The notes under the pieces are model-generated. The model was given only the letters and a program-made list of their open reading frames with translations, made no database searches and was not told the origin of the DNA. A DNA stretch of 41,077 bases, taken from the NCBI GenBank assembly GCA_003402705.1, contig QQNF01000032.1, positions 1-41,077 on the forward strand, written 5' to 3'. The position numbers and the translations under genes were made by a program. Positions 7,987 to 14,588 of this stretch are shown piece by piece (the first letter of the stretch is position 1; each line of letters starts with the position of its first letter). The stretch is from Verrucomicrobiota bacterium. GTDB lineage: Bacteria; Verrucomicrobiota; Verrucomicrobiia; Verrucomicrobiales; V1-33.

Positions 7987-8045
7987 GGTGCGGATTGCTG
8001 GCGGGCGGAGGGGTGGGCTGAAAGTCGGGGAAGGTTTGTGTCTGG

Positions 8046-8753
8046 TCAGTAGATGTCTTCCTTCGGGATGTTGAGTTTCGAGAGCTCCAATAAAGTCAGT
8101 GCGAATTTCAGGAGGCTGGAGGTGTCTCTGATTTTCGAGGTGTCTTCGACCAGAGTCTCGTAGCGAATCGGGCCGAAGTGCTCCAGACACCAGAAGTCGA
8201 GTTTCTGATACTTCTTTTCCATGGAGGATTCGAAGATCCATGAAGCACCATCGATGCCGCCGTCACCGGCAGTTTCTTCCGTTTCGTTCATGGGGGCTGC
8301 CAAGGGGGCTTTGGTCAGGGCTGCGGTGAACGCTTTGGTCTCTGCGTCGTCGAGGAGGCGGGTCGTGTCGACGAGAGTGCCCGCGAGACTGTAGTCCTCG
8401 TTCTGCTTGATGCGCACGGTACGGACCATGTATCCCTTCGGGGTGCTCCAGATCCTGATGCTGATGGGATCGTGAAAGGTACGGAGCCACAGAAAGCGGA
8501 CCTCGAATTCCGGCCGCTTGTCGCCACGATCGAACAGAGAAGGCTCCTTCATCGCGGCTAGAAACTGGGTGAGGTAGGCGCCGTGTTCCTCTGCAAAGTA
8601 TGGGCGACCAGATGGGTCTGAATGCAGCTGATAGCCGTTGTCGGGTTCCGGGACGGATTCAGAAGCCGTCTCCTTGGGAGGATTTTTCGGTGGCTGATCC
8701 GTGGAGGCCGGTGGTGCACAGGCGGTGAGAAACAGGGCAATGAGTCTGGTCAT
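8046..8753 (-). CDS. Lipoprotein of unknown function
   Basis: A 235-residue protein with a very short signal peptide and lipobox (MTRLIALFLTAC, lipidated Cys 12), then a proline- and lysine-rich linker (STDQPPKNPPKETASESVPE). The mature domain is mixed alpha/beta, with stretches EFEVRFLWLRTFHDPISIRI and MVRTVRIKQNEDYSLAGTL, and ends in a leucine-rich helix. No family is recognised. Base composition is near neutral compared with flanking housekeeping genes. The protein is expected to be anchored in the inner or outer membrane facing the periplasm. Confidence 0.75.
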   Translation of the reverse strand: MTRLIALFLTACAPPASTDQPPKNPPKETASESVPEPDNGYQLHSDPSGRPYFAEEHGAYLTQFLAAMKEPSLFDRGDKRPEFEVRFLWLRTFHDPISIRIWSTPKGYMVRTVRIKQNEDYSLAGTLVDTTRLLDDAETKAFTAALTKAPLAAPMNETEETAGDGGIDGASWIFESSMEKKYQKLDFWCLEHFGPIRYETLVEDTSKIRDTSSLLKFALTLLELSKLNIPKEDIY

Positions 8754-8890
8754 GGCGAGTGGCGGCCCGTGGGGGGACGGGGTGATGCTATCACGGGTGC
8801 CGCGTTGCGAGAATGTGAAAGTGGGGGCGATTGGTGGCTTTGGCGGTAGTGCTGGAGTTGCGGAGGGCGGCGGTGGGAAGCTGGGGCGGA

Positions 8891-9415
8891 TCAGCTGCCG
8901 AAGAGCCTTGAGAAGAAACCTTTTTTTGGGGGCAAGGGCGGTGGTGGTGCCGAGTTAGGTGGGAGTGGTGGAGGTGTGGGAGTTGTGTTGGAGGCGTACT
9001 GAATCATTCCGAGATACCAGTGGTGCACGTTATCCTCTTCGCCGTTGATGAGGCGCTTGTGAACGCGTGCCCATGGGAAGCTCTTGTATCCGCCTCCGAA
9101 GCTCAGGGTGGGGGTGTTGCCGAAAGAGACGCCCCATTCGCCGCCGCGATGTCTGCGGTAGGTTTCTCCGAGGTAGCTTCCGAAAATAGTGCAGAATTGT
9201 TCGATGTCGGATTCCGAGGGTTTCGCGGATGGCATGCTGAGGTGGAGAAGGTGGAGAACGTTTTCGATCTCCGGAAGGAAGGCCTCGGAGTAGTCAGCTG
9301 TTTTTCCGAATTTGTGTCGGATGAACTGCACGCAGATGTCGGCGCCGCGGGTAGCGATTTGCTGGAGTTCCGGGTCTGGTTGGAAGTCGGCAGCGGATGA
9401 AGTGAAATCGGACAT
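8891..9415 (-). CDS. Protein of unknown function with proline-rich tail
   Basis: A 174-residue protein from the ATG at 9413-9415 (MSDFTSSAADF). The folded part has SYLGETYRRHRGGEWG and WYLGMIQYASN; the YLGE...GGEW pattern is shared by small unnamed bacterial families. The C-terminus is a run of prolines followed by KKGFFSRLFGS, a basic amphipathic ending of the kind that can bind membranes or a partner. There is no signal peptide, so it is probably cytoplasmic. It is transcribed in the same direction as the downstream lipoprotein gene but 137 bases separate them. Confidence 0.7.
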   Translation of the reverse strand: MSDFTSSAADFQPDPELQQIATRGADICVQFIRHKFGKTADYSEAFLPEIENVLHLLHLSMPSAKPSESDIEQFCTIFGSYLGETYRRHRGGEWGVSFGNTPTLSFGGGYKSFPWARVHKRLINGEEDNVHHWYLGMIQYASNTTPTPPPLPPNSAPPPPLPPKKGFFSRLFGS

Positions 9416-9467
9416 GGGATTTCCTGGTTGGGGTGCGTGGGAATGGTGGAGGCTGACGGTGGGTTTT

Positions 9468-9562
9468 GGAACCACGGATTTCGCGGATGGGTGCTCGAAC
9501 GGGAGGGGGTGGGGGAACCGCAGATGTCGCGGATGGGCGCAGATGGATTGGCGGATTCGGGG
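9468..9562 (+). repeat. Degenerate CGCGGATGG-type intergenic repeat
   Basis: Two related copies are present: GGAACCACGGATTTCGCGGA then TGGGTGC (from 9468), and GGAACCGCAGATGTCGCGGA then TGGGCGCAGATGGATTGGCGGATT (from 9514). Both start GGAACC and share TCGCGGATGGG. The second continues with further CGCAGAT/GCGGAT units. Such nearly periodic CGGAT repeats are common between genes in several environmental phyla. It lies between typA and the proline-tailed gene. Confidence 0.6.
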
Positions 9563-9611
9563 AGGGCGTTAGGGATAGGTTGGGTGGGTTTTGCGTTGGG
9601 AGTGGACGCGG

Positions 9612-9645
9612 CAAAGGGTTTTCCGGCGGACCGGAAAACCCTTTG
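9612..9645 (-). terminator. Hairpin downstream of typA
   Basis: A perfect inverted repeat: AAAGGGTTTTCCGG (9613-9626), loop CGGA, CCGGAAAACCCTTT (9631-9644), plus one flanking C-G pair, making a 15-bp stem. Read on the typA strand the loop is TCCG, a UNCG-type tetraloop closed by G-C pairs, which is exceptionally stable. It starts about 34 bases after the typA stop. No long U tract follows, so it may act as a terminator or an mRNA-end stabiliser. Confidence 0.65.
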
Positions 9646-9678
9646 GCGAGGTTGGGGAGATGTGTGTGCGGGACCTAG

Positions 9679-11508
9679 TCAGGCTCCACCGGAGGTGTCC
9701 ATCTGTTTTTTGACGCGGCGGCGCTCGTTGGGGTCGAGGATGCGTTTGCGGAGACGGATGTTCTGCGGGGTGGCTTCGACGAGTTCGTCGGAGGCGACGT
9801 ATTCGATGGCGCGTTCGAGGGAGAACTTGAGAGGAGGTGGGAGACCGTCGCCTTTTTCGGAGCCTGCGCTGCGGAAGTTGGTGAGGTGTTTTTCCTTGCA
9901 GGGGTTGACTGGGAGGTCATCGGCGCGAGGGTTTTCTCCGACGATCATGCCTGCGTAGATGTAGTCGCCTGGGGCGACGAAGAGCTTGCCGCGGATGCCG
10001 CAGGCTTCGAGGCTGTAGCCTGTGCCGACGCCGGTTTCCATGCTGACGAGGGTGCCGCTGGTGCGGGTAGCGATGGCGCCGGCCCATGGGCCGTATTCTT
10101 TGAAGAGGTGGCTCATGACCCCATGACCGCTGGTCATGTTCATGAGTTCGAATTCGAAGCCGATGAGGCCGCGGGTGGTGATGGTGGCCTCGATGAGGGT
10201 GGAAGTCCGGTGGGGCTTCATGTCAACGAGCGTGCCCTTGCGTTCGTTGAGGCTTTTGAGGACGCCGCTGACGTATTCTTCGGGGACCTCGATGTAGAGG
10301 GTTTCGTATGGTTCGTGGCGTTCGCCTGCCTCGTTGCGGCGGATGATAACGTTAGGGCGGGAGACGAGGAGTTCGAAGCCTTCGCGGCGCATCTGTTCGA
10401 CGAGGACGGCGATCTGCATGGCTCCGCGGGCGGAGACGGCGAAGACGCCGGCGAGGTCGGTGTCGGTGACGTGGATGGAGATATTGGTTTTGGTCTCGCG
10501 CATGAGGCGGTCGCGGATCTGGCGACTGGTGACGTATTTGCCTTCGCGGCCTGCGCCGGGGCTGTCGTTCACGGAGAACTCCATGCTGATGGTGGGAGGG
10601 TCGATGTCGACGAAGGTGATGGCGACATCCTCGTCGGAAGCGGTGAGGGTTTCGCCGATGTCGACGTCTTCGAAGCCGGCGATGCCGACGATGTTACCGG
10701 CCTCGGCGATTTCGCTCGAGTTCATCTGGAGGGCGGAGTATTCGAAGATCCGGGTGACCTTGGCGCGGACCTTGGAGCCGTCCTTGCGCATGAGGTAGAG
10801 CGTGTCGCCTTTGGCGGCTTTACCGCTGAGGACCTTGCCCATGGCGATCCGGCCGACGTAGTCGTCGTAGCCGATATTGCTGGCGAGCATGCGGAAGGGG
10901 CCGCCGGGGTCGGCTTTGGGTGGCGGGATGTGAGTCCAGATGCCTTCGAGGAGGGGCATCATGTCGGTTTTCTCGTCGGCGAGATTGGCTTTGAAGTAGC
11001 CGTCGCGGGCGGAGCCGTAGAAGGTGGGTGCGTCGAACTGGTCTTCGGTGGCGTCGAGTTCGAGGAAGAGTTCGAGAACCTTGTCATGCATGCCCGCGGG
11101 GTCGGAGTGATCGCGGTCGATTTTATTGATGACGATGATGGGTTTGAGGCCTTCCTGGAGGGCCTTGCGGAGAACGAAGCGGGTCTGGGCCTGAGGGCCT
11201 TCGTAGGCGTCGACGACGAGGACGACCCCGTCGACCATTTTCATGACGCGTTCGACTTCAGCGCCGAAGTCGGCGTGGCCGGGGGTATCGACGATATTGA
11301 TGATGCGGTCGCCCCAGCGGACGGAGGTATTTTTGGCGCGGATGGTGATGCCCTTTTCCTTTTCGAGGTCCATGCTGTCCATGGCGCGTTCTTCGACGAC
11401 CTGGTTGTCGCGGAAGGCACCGCCGGCGCGGAGGAGTTTATCGACGAGAGTGGTTTTGCCGTGATCGACGTGGGCGATGATGGCGATATTGCGGATGTGA
11501 TCGTTCAT
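9679..11508 (-). CDS. typA: Ribosome-associated GTPase TypA/BipA
   Basis: A 609-residue translational GTPase, full length for the family. G1 is AHVDHGKTT (residues 12-20), the switch I region has [11 protein letters not shown]3 is DTPGHADF (74-81) and G4 is NKID (128-131). After the G domain come the beta-barrel domain, the EF-G-like domains III and V (the latter with [20 protein letters not shown]) and the TypA-specific C-terminal domain ([40 protein letters not shown]). TypA binds the 70S ribosome and aids 50S assembly and stress adaptation. The gene stands alone, with a candidate promoter upstream and a strong hairpin downstream. Codons end mostly in C, the mirror of the + strand genes. 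Confidence 0.98.
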   Translation of the reverse strand: MNDHIRNIAIIAHVDHGKTTLVDKLLRAGGAFRDNQVVEERAMDSMDLEKEKGITIRAKNTSVRWGDRIINIVDTPGHADFGAEVERVMKMVDGVVLVVDAYEGPQAQTRFVLRKALQEGLKPIIVINKIDRDHSDPAGMHDKVLELFLELDATEDQFDAPTFYGSARDGYFKANLADEKTDMMPLLEGIWTHIPPPKADPGGPFRMLASNIGYDDYVGRIAMGKVLSGKAAKGDTLYLMRKDGSKVRAKVTRIFEYSALQMNSSEIAEAGNIVGIAGFEDVDIGETLTASDEDVAITFVDIDPPTISMEFSVNDSPGAGREGKYVTSRQIRDRLMRETKTNISIHVTDTDLAGVFAVSARGAMQIAVLVEQMRREGFELLVSRPNVIIRRNEAGERHEPYETLYIEVPEEYVSGVLKSLNERKGTLVDMKPHRTSTLIEATITTRGLIGFEFELMNMTSGHGVMSHLFKEYGPWAGAIATRTSGTLVSMETGVGTGYSLEACGIRGKLFVAPGDYIYAGMIVGENPRADDLPVNPCKEKHLTNFRSAGSEKGDGLPPPLKFSLERAIEYVASDELVEATPQNIRLRKRILDPNERRRVKKQMDTSGGA

Positions 11509-11588
11509 TGAATAGTGCTGAGAGTCGGAAACGAGATAGAGAGGCGTGGAGCGCGTGCGGAGTGAGGCTCGGGCCGGAGACTGATGCC

Positions 11589-11617
11589 TTTAATCCGACC
11601 CGCGAAACACACGACAA
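11589..11617 (-). promoter_or_regulatory. Candidate sigma-70 promoter for typA
   Basis: On the minus strand TTGTCG (complement of 11612-11617) is followed by 17 bases and ATTAAA (complement of 11589-11594). The -35 matches TTGACA at four or five positions. The -10 is weaker, but the box is AT-rich within a GC-rich stretch. Transcription would begin about 75 bases before the typA start codon. Confidence 0.4.
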
Positions 11618-11691
11618 CGGGCGGCGCGCATCCAATCCGTGGGCGTGGAAGGCCCGGCCGGAAGGGCGGCGAACATGCGTGCATCCGGGAT

Positions 11692-11721
11692 GCAGGAAAG
11701 GGGAAATCCTGCGAATTTTTT
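11692..11721 (+). terminator. Intrinsic terminator on the + strand without an obvious + gene
   Basis: GCAGGA (11692-11697) and TCCTGC (11707-11712) form a 6-bp stem with a 9-base loop, followed by GAA and six Ts (11716-11721): a classic rho-independent form on the + strand. Immediately before it lies a second inverted repeat, TGCATCCGGGATGCA (11680-11694). The nearest genes on both sides (typA and the DUF1501 gene) are on the minus strand. The T run is therefore on the wrong side for them. Confidence 0.45.
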
Positions 11722-11763
11722 GTGACGTGCGTGAGGGGAGCCTGCGGCGGGGTGGCGGGGGGG

Positions 11764-13203
11764 TCAGGCGAGGAGGTCGGAGACGATGCGTGCGGGCTGG
11801 CCGTCGGTGAGGGTGGCGTCGGTGCCGTTGCGTTTGAAGACGAGGGAGATGTGGGAGAGGCCGAAGAGGTGGAGGAGGGTGGCGTGCCAGTCGTAGTGGT
11901 TGACGATGTTGGTGACGGCGTGGTGGCCCCATTCGTCGGTGGCGCCGTGGACGTGGCCTGATTTGAAGCCGCCGCCGGCCATCCATGAGGAGAAGCCGTA
12001 GGTATTGTGGTCGCGGCCCCATTTATCTGGACCCCCGTCGTTCTGGAGGACGGGGAGACGGCCCATTTCGCCGCCCCAGTGGACGATGGTGGAGTCGAGG
12101 AGGCCGCGTTGTTTGAGGTCCTTGACGAGGGCGGCGGTGGGTTGGTCGGTTTCGCGGGTGCGTTCTGGGAGGGCGGAGCGGATGGCACCGTGGTGGTCCC
12201 ATGACTGGCCGTTGTTGAGGATCTGGACGAAGCGGACCCCGCGTTCGACGAGACGGCGGGCGATGAGGCAGCGGGTGGCGTAGTCGCGGGTGTGGTCGTG
12301 GTCGAGGCCGTAGAGTTTGCGGATGGAGGGAGGTTCGGAGGAGAGGTCGAAGGCGTCGGTGGCGGCGGACTGCATGCGTGCGGCGAGGGCGTAGGATTGG
12401 ATGCGGGCGTCGAGGTCGGAGTCGCCGGGGTGGGCGCGGAGGTGGTCGGTATTGAGCTGGTTGAGGAGGTCGAGTTGGGCGTCCTGGGCGCCGGGCGGGA
12501 GGTAATCGGGCGGGTTGAGATTGAGGAGATGGGGGGTGGTGGGTTTGACCATGGTGCCCTGGTAGATGGCGGGGAGCCATCCGGCGGACCAGTTGTCGCT
12601 GTTGAGGAGGGGTTGGCCGTGGGGGCTGGTGAGGGAGAGGTAGGCCGGGAGGTTGTCGGTGACGCTGCCGAGGCCGTAATTGAGCCATGAGCCGAGGGTG
12701 GGGCGGCCGGCGGTGGCGCGGCCGGAGAGGAGGGCGTACATACTTTGGCCGTGGTTGTTGACGGCGGTGCGCATGGAGCGGATGAGGGTGATGTCGTCGG
12801 CGATTTCTGCGAGGTGGGGGAGGAGTTCGCTGAGTTCCATGCCGCACTGGCCGCGCGGGGCGAATTGCCATGGGGATCCGAAGACCTTGCTGCTGGCTTC
12901 GGCGGCGTTGTCGTACTGGATGTCGCCGGGGAATTTCTGGCCGTGGTACTTGGTGAGCTGGGGTTTTGGGTCGAAGAGGTCCATCTGGCTGGGGCCGCCG
13001 ATCATGAAGAGGGAGATCATGGCCTTGGCTTTGCCGAAGGAGGGAGGGGGTTTGGGGGAGAGGTCGAAGCGGAGCCCGTCGGTGAAGGGTTTGGTGGGTG
13101 CGGCGCGTGCGGCGTCGCGGTGGAGGAGCCACGGGAGGGCGAGGGCTCCGAGGTTGAAGCCGTGGGAGCGGAGGAAGTGCCGGCGGGAGATGGGGGACGC
13201 CAT
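11764..13203 (-). CDS. DUF1501 protein, Tat-exported sulfatase-like
   Basis: A 479-residue protein from the ATG at 13201-13203. The N-terminus has a twin-arginine signal (ISRRHFLRS, RR at 7-8, then GFNLGALALPWLL). DUF1501 features follow: MISLFMIGGPSQMDLFDPKP, QMDLFDPK, RSMRTAVNNHGQSMYALLSG, GSWLNYGLG, LPAYLSL, TRCLIARRLVERGVRFVQIL, SWDHHGAI and WGGEMGRLPVLQ. The family has an alkaline-phosphatase-like fold and is highly expanded in Planctomycetes and Verrucomicrobia, usually beside a cytochrome-containing DUF1549/DUF1553 gene. No such partner is present here. The substrate is unknown. Export should place it in the periplasm. Confidence 0.92.
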   Translation of the reverse strand: MASPISRRHFLRSHGFNLGALALPWLLHRDAARAAPTKPFTDGLRFDLSPKPPPSFGKAKAMISLFMIGGPSQMDLFDPKPQLTKYHGQKFPGDIQYDNAAEASSKVFGSPWQFAPRGQCGMELSELLPHLAEIADDITLIRSMRTAVNNHGQSMYALLSGRATAGRPTLGSWLNYGLGSVTDNLPAYLSLTSPHGQPLLNSDNWSAGWLPAIYQGTMVKPTTPHLLNLNPPDYLPPGAQDAQLDLLNQLNTDHLRAHPGDSDLDARIQSYALAARMQSAATDAFDLSSEPPSIRKLYGLDHDHTRDYATRCLIARRLVERGVRFVQILNNGQSWDHHGAIRSALPERTRETDQPTAALVKDLKQRGLLDSTIVHWGGEMGRLPVLQNDGGPDKWGRDHNTYGFSSWMAGGGFKSGHVHGATDEWGHHAVTNIVNHYDWHATLLHLFGLSHISLVFKRNGTDATLTDGQPARIVSDLLA

Positions 13204-13268
13204 GGGGAGACGGTACGCGGGGGAGGCGTGCGGTTGTTCAGGCGGATAGGAGGGCGGACAAGTGGACA

Positions 13269-13293
13269 GGGCTCTGGGGTCCACGCAGAGCCC
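13269..13293. repeat. Stable hairpin between divergent genes
   Basis: GGGCTCTG (13269-13276) and CAGAGCCC (13286-13293) are perfect complements with a 9-base loop. The element lies 65 bases upstream of the DUF1501 start and about 100 bases before the ATPase gene. It could be a 5' leader structure of the DUF1501 mRNA or the relic of an insertion boundary. No T run follows on either strand. Confidence 0.5.
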
Positions 13294-13325
13294 GAGTGTT
13301 CCGTGAAGCACTTCAGTTCCGATTT

Positions 13326-13341
13326 AATACAAAAATGTATT
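13326..13341. promoter_or_regulatory. Candidate operator upstream of the ATPase pair
   Basis: AATACA-AAAA-TGTATT is a perfect 6-bp inverted repeat in a strikingly AT-rich tract (about 13321-13385) that stands out from the GC-rich window. A second imperfect element, TTGT-GTATATTG-ACAA, lies at 13349-13364 and overlaps the -35 box. Such dyads are typical binding sites for dimeric helix-turn-helix regulators. Both ATPase proteins carry C-terminal winged-helix-like regions, so autoregulation is possible but unproven. Confidence 0.4.
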
Positions 13342-13357
13342 TATTCAATTGTGTATA

Positions 13358-13386
13358 TTGACAAGGGTTGTATCTCATCGTATGAA
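13358..13386 (+). promoter_or_regulatory. Sigma-70 promoter predicted to give a leaderless mRNA
   Basis: A perfect TTGACA (13358-13363) is followed by exactly 17 bases and TATGAA (13381-13386). The expected transcription start, 6-7 bases after the -10, falls at about 13392, the A of the ATPase ATG. No Shine-Dalgarno sequence precedes that ATG, which fits leaderless translation. A second, poorer -10 (TATATT, 13354-13359) lacks a matching -35. Confidence 0.5.
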
Positions 13387-13391
13387 CGGCC

Positions 13392-14588
13392 ATGAGAAAC
13401 ATCACTGGCTCGCCTGTCGAGAACGGCGACTTCTTTGATCGACCGGCCGACCTTGCGCGCCTGCAGCGGGAGTTCCGAAGCAACGCCAACATCTTGCTTA
13501 CCGCCCCGAGGCGGGTGGGCAAAACTTCACTCGTTTTAAGGCTGTGCTCTCTGGAAAAGGGGGTGGGTCGTCATGGGGTCTATGCCAATGTGGAAGGCTG
13601 CCACGATGAACTTGCGTTTGCCGAGAAGCTTGTGGATGCCCTGAATGAGTGTGGTTTTCACCCGGAACTGATGAATCGGGTCGCACTCTGCTTTCGCGGA
13701 GCCCGGCAGGCATTGAGTGGAATGAAGGTAGGTGCGGCGGGCGTGGATATGGAAATGGGGGAGGCGGAGGATCCGGACCACAGCACTGTGGGGCGAGCCC
13801 TGGAAAGCATATTCCGGAAGATCGAGAACAGCGACACGGCAGTGTTATTGGCGATTGATGAAATGCCGGAACTTCTGTTAGCCCTGTTGAGACAGGAACA
13901 CGGACAGGATCGGGTCAGCCGGCTTCTTCACTGGTTAAGGTCCTTACGCCAAACCTATCGCAGGAACATCCGTTGGATTTTTCTCGGCTCCATCGGTCTG
14001 GACAGTTTTGTTGAGGAACGGAATCTTGGGAAGACCATCAACGATCTTACACCCATGAGCCTCGAGGCGCTGACTGAGGAGGAGGCGCATGCGTTTCTCA
14101 TCGCCCTTGGGGAGAGCAACGATCTCCTGCTGGACGAAGCGGAGCGCTCGGCGATCATTGCAAAGGTCGGCTGGCCGCTGCCCTATCACCTTCAGATGGT
14201 TTTTCATGCCCTCGTGGATATCGGCACCCGGAAGTCCGGCACTTCGGCTGTAGAGGCTGCCTTTACGGAGTTGATGAAGCCAGCCAATCTCAGCCGGTTC
14301 GATACCTGGCGGCAGAGGCTGGACGAACAATTCAGCGCTCCAGACGCCACGACCGCCAAGGACATTCTGCGGCACCTGTGCCAGCATCCAGAGGGGCGCA
14401 GCCGCGAACAAATGCTGAACGCTCTGATGTCCACGCGACGAAACGCAGATGCCGCTGCCGTCGAGGATGTGCTCGCCCGCATGCTGCTCATTCTTCAGAG
14501 GGATGGTTATATCCTCGAGAAGAACGGTTCCTACGCCTTCCGGTCCTTTCTCCTCCGCGAGTACTGGAACTGCCGCGAAGTCCGATGA
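13392..14588 (+). CDS. Archaeal-type P-loop ATPase, first of a pair
   Basis: A 398-residue protein. Walker A is APRRVGKTS (residues 38-46) preceded by FFDRPADLARLQREF, the typical entry of archaeal-type ATPases (PF01637/COG1672-like). Walker B is VLLAIDEMPELL (D157, E158). A sensor-like strand WIFLGSIGLDSF is followed by LGKTINDLTPMSLEALTEEE, where this family has its lid domain. The C-terminal ~90 residues look like a winged helix (REQMLNALMSTRRN, LQRDGYILEKNGSYAF). The ATG at 13392 has no ribosome-binding site but fits the promoter. Its stop overlaps the next gene's ATG. Composition is near neutral and low in GC for the window. The substrate and role are unknown; such ATPases act as molecular switches in regulation, mobile elements and some defence systems. 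Confidence 0.9.
   Translation: MRNITGSPVENGDFFDRPADLARLQREFRSNANILLTAPRRVGKTSLVLRLCSLEKGVGRHGVYANVEGCHDELAFAEKLVDALNECGFHPELMNRVALCFRGARQALSGMKVGAAGVDMEMGEAEDPDHSTVGRALESIFRKIENSDTAVLLAIDEMPELLLALLRQEHGQDRVSRLLHWLRSLRQTYRRNIRWIFLGSIGLDSFVEERNLGKTINDLTPMSLEALTEEEAHAFLIALGESNDLLLDEAERSAIIAKVGWPLPYHLQMVFHALVDIGTRKSGTSAVEAAFTELMKPANLSRFDTWRQRLDEQFSAPDATTAKDILRHLCQHPEGRSREQMLNALMSTRRNADAAAVEDVLARMLLILQRDGYILEKNGSYAFRSFLLREYWNCREVR

Noticed and set aside
7453..8045. A tRNA or structured RNA gene in the hairpin-rich stretch
   Set aside because: The stems are short, separate and lack cloverleaf spacing, T-loop sequence or other RNA-gene signatures.
9886..11511. A 541-codon + strand frame antisense to typA
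   Set aside because: typA is unmistakable on the other strand. The antisense frame is rich in Asp, Glu, Gly, Val and Ala only because minus-strand genes here use C-ending codons, which remove stops from the opposite frame.
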